64,000 bases of DNA from Streptomyces griseoloalbus (GTDB lineage Bacteria; Actinomycetota; Actinomycetes; Streptomycetales; Streptomycetaceae). The notes beneath the pieces are model-generated. The model made no database searches. It saw nothing but the letters and a program-made list of their open reading frames with translations, and had not been told where the DNA came from. Both the position numbers and the translations under genes were made by a program. Positions 63,781 through 64,000 of this stretch are shown here, piece after piece. Numbering within the stretch: the first letter of the stretch is position 1; every line of letters starts with the position of its first letter. Where the stretch lies: contig BMUD01000031.1 in the NCBI GenBank assembly GCA_014650015.1, positions 1 to 64,000 of the forward strand, in the 5' to 3' direction.

Positions 63781-63916
63781 GCAGTGGTGGTTCGGCGGTC
63801 GGCGGGGTGGTTCTGCAGTGGTGGTCCAGCGGCCGGCGGGGTGGTTCTGCAGTGGTGGTTCAGCGGCCGGTGGGGTGGTTCTGCAGTGGTGGTTCAGCAG
63901 CCGGCGAGGTGGTTCT
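63781..63916. repeat. Four 34-bp tandem repeats at the end of the HNH gene
   Basis: Units start at 63781, 63815, 63849 and 63883, with a partial unit at 63917. On the - strand each repeats the sequence of the gene end (CTGCAGAACCACC...GGC-TGC-TGA), so the last eight or so codons and stop of the gene at 63894 have been copied downstream. Confidence 0.85.
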
Positions 63917-64000
63917 GCAGGGCGGTCTTCTCCGCCAAGTCGACCGACAGGCCGTAGTAGTACTTCACCTGGACCCAGGCGCGGACGTAGGTGCAGCGGT
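63894..64000 (-). CDS. HNH endonuclease family protein, C-terminal end (partial)
   Basis: Only the last 34 codons are in the window: RCTYVRAWVQVKYYYGLSVD continuing to LAEKTALQNHLAGC. This resembles the end of the secreted HNH/DUF1524-type nucleases of Streptomyces, which finish with a W-x-x-VKxxxxLxVDxxEKxAL motif and a terminal Cys likely in a disulphide. The catalytic HNH part lies beyond the window. The stop is embedded in the 34-bp tandem repeats. Confidence 0.7.
   Translation of the reverse strand, partial: RCTYVRAWVQVKYYYGLSVDLAEKTALQNHLAGC

Overview
The window is high-GC actinobacterial DNA, almost certainly from a Streptomyces chromosome. Codon third positions are strongly G/C and GTG and TTG starts are common. 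The gene order around the fatty-acid synthase and pyruvate dehydrogenase genes (DUF3145, fabF-acpP-fabH-fabD, fasR, pirin, ... MFS pump, aceE, DUF3052, peroxiredoxin, TerD pair, DUF475) is one I recognise as a conserved Streptomyces core neighbourhood. Most genes are housekeeping or conserved. I see no prophage, CRISPR array, rRNA or complete insertion sequence. There is one tRNA gene, tRNA-Val(TAC).

Region 1, about 0.2-13.3 kb, is a carbohydrate block. Two overlapping secreted GH43 arabinan-degrading enzymes lie on the + strand. On the - strand are an enolase-superfamily sugar-acid dehydratase, a zinc-dependent dehydrogenase, a U32-like protein of unknown function, a three-gene ChvE/XylF-type sugar ABC importer, a secreted aldose 1-epimerase and an aminotransferase with a long Pro/Gln-rich tail. 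One 16-bp near-palindrome (consensus GTTCGRWATWYCGRAC) lies in front of three transcription units here and points to a shared regulator. Region 2, 13.4-24.3 kb, is mixed: a zinc-ribbon-like membrane protein, a MarR/oxidoreductase pair, an EI24 protein with a LysE exporter, a secreted pyroglutamyl-peptidase-like protein whose nucleophile position is Ser, a GH3 glycosidase with a PA14 insert, a second aldose epimerase, a GDSL lipoprotein and DUF3145.

Region 3, 24.6-29.6 kb, is the type II fatty-acid synthase operon fabD-fabH-acpP-fabF with its activator FasR upstream. Region 4, 29.7-38.9 kb, holds a pirin, a broken anti-sigma ATPase, a serine hydrolase, a GNAT enzyme, a MerR/aldo-keto-reductase operon with a textbook 19-bp-spacer promoter, a DUF4429-SHOCT protein, a secreted alpha/beta hydrolase and a TetR/MFS efflux pair. 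Region 5, 39-53 kb, runs from aceE and a peroxiredoxin into a tellurium/stress (Ter) cluster: four TerD-type proteins, a TerC-like DUF475 membrane protein and a biosynthetic trio (HpcH-type lyase, a fused phosphoribosyltransferase-TRSP-StiP-like protein, a HAD phosphatase) of the kind predicted to make a nucleoside-like metabolite. A 182-bp MITE-like element sits exactly at one TerD stop codon.

Region 6, 53-64 kb, has DedA proteins, a NarL-type two-component system with twin palindromes in front, a zinc-ribbon protein, a coiled-coil membrane protein, a DUF4097-like lipoprotein, the tRNA, a ketopantoate-reductase-like enzyme, DUF2277, DoxX, a PhoD-type phosphatase and the end of an HNH nuclease gene. 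A recurring oddity is that four unrelated genes (aceE, the small gene at 58627, a DedA gene and the HNH gene) end in short tandem repeats that duplicate their own stop-codon region into the downstream spacer.
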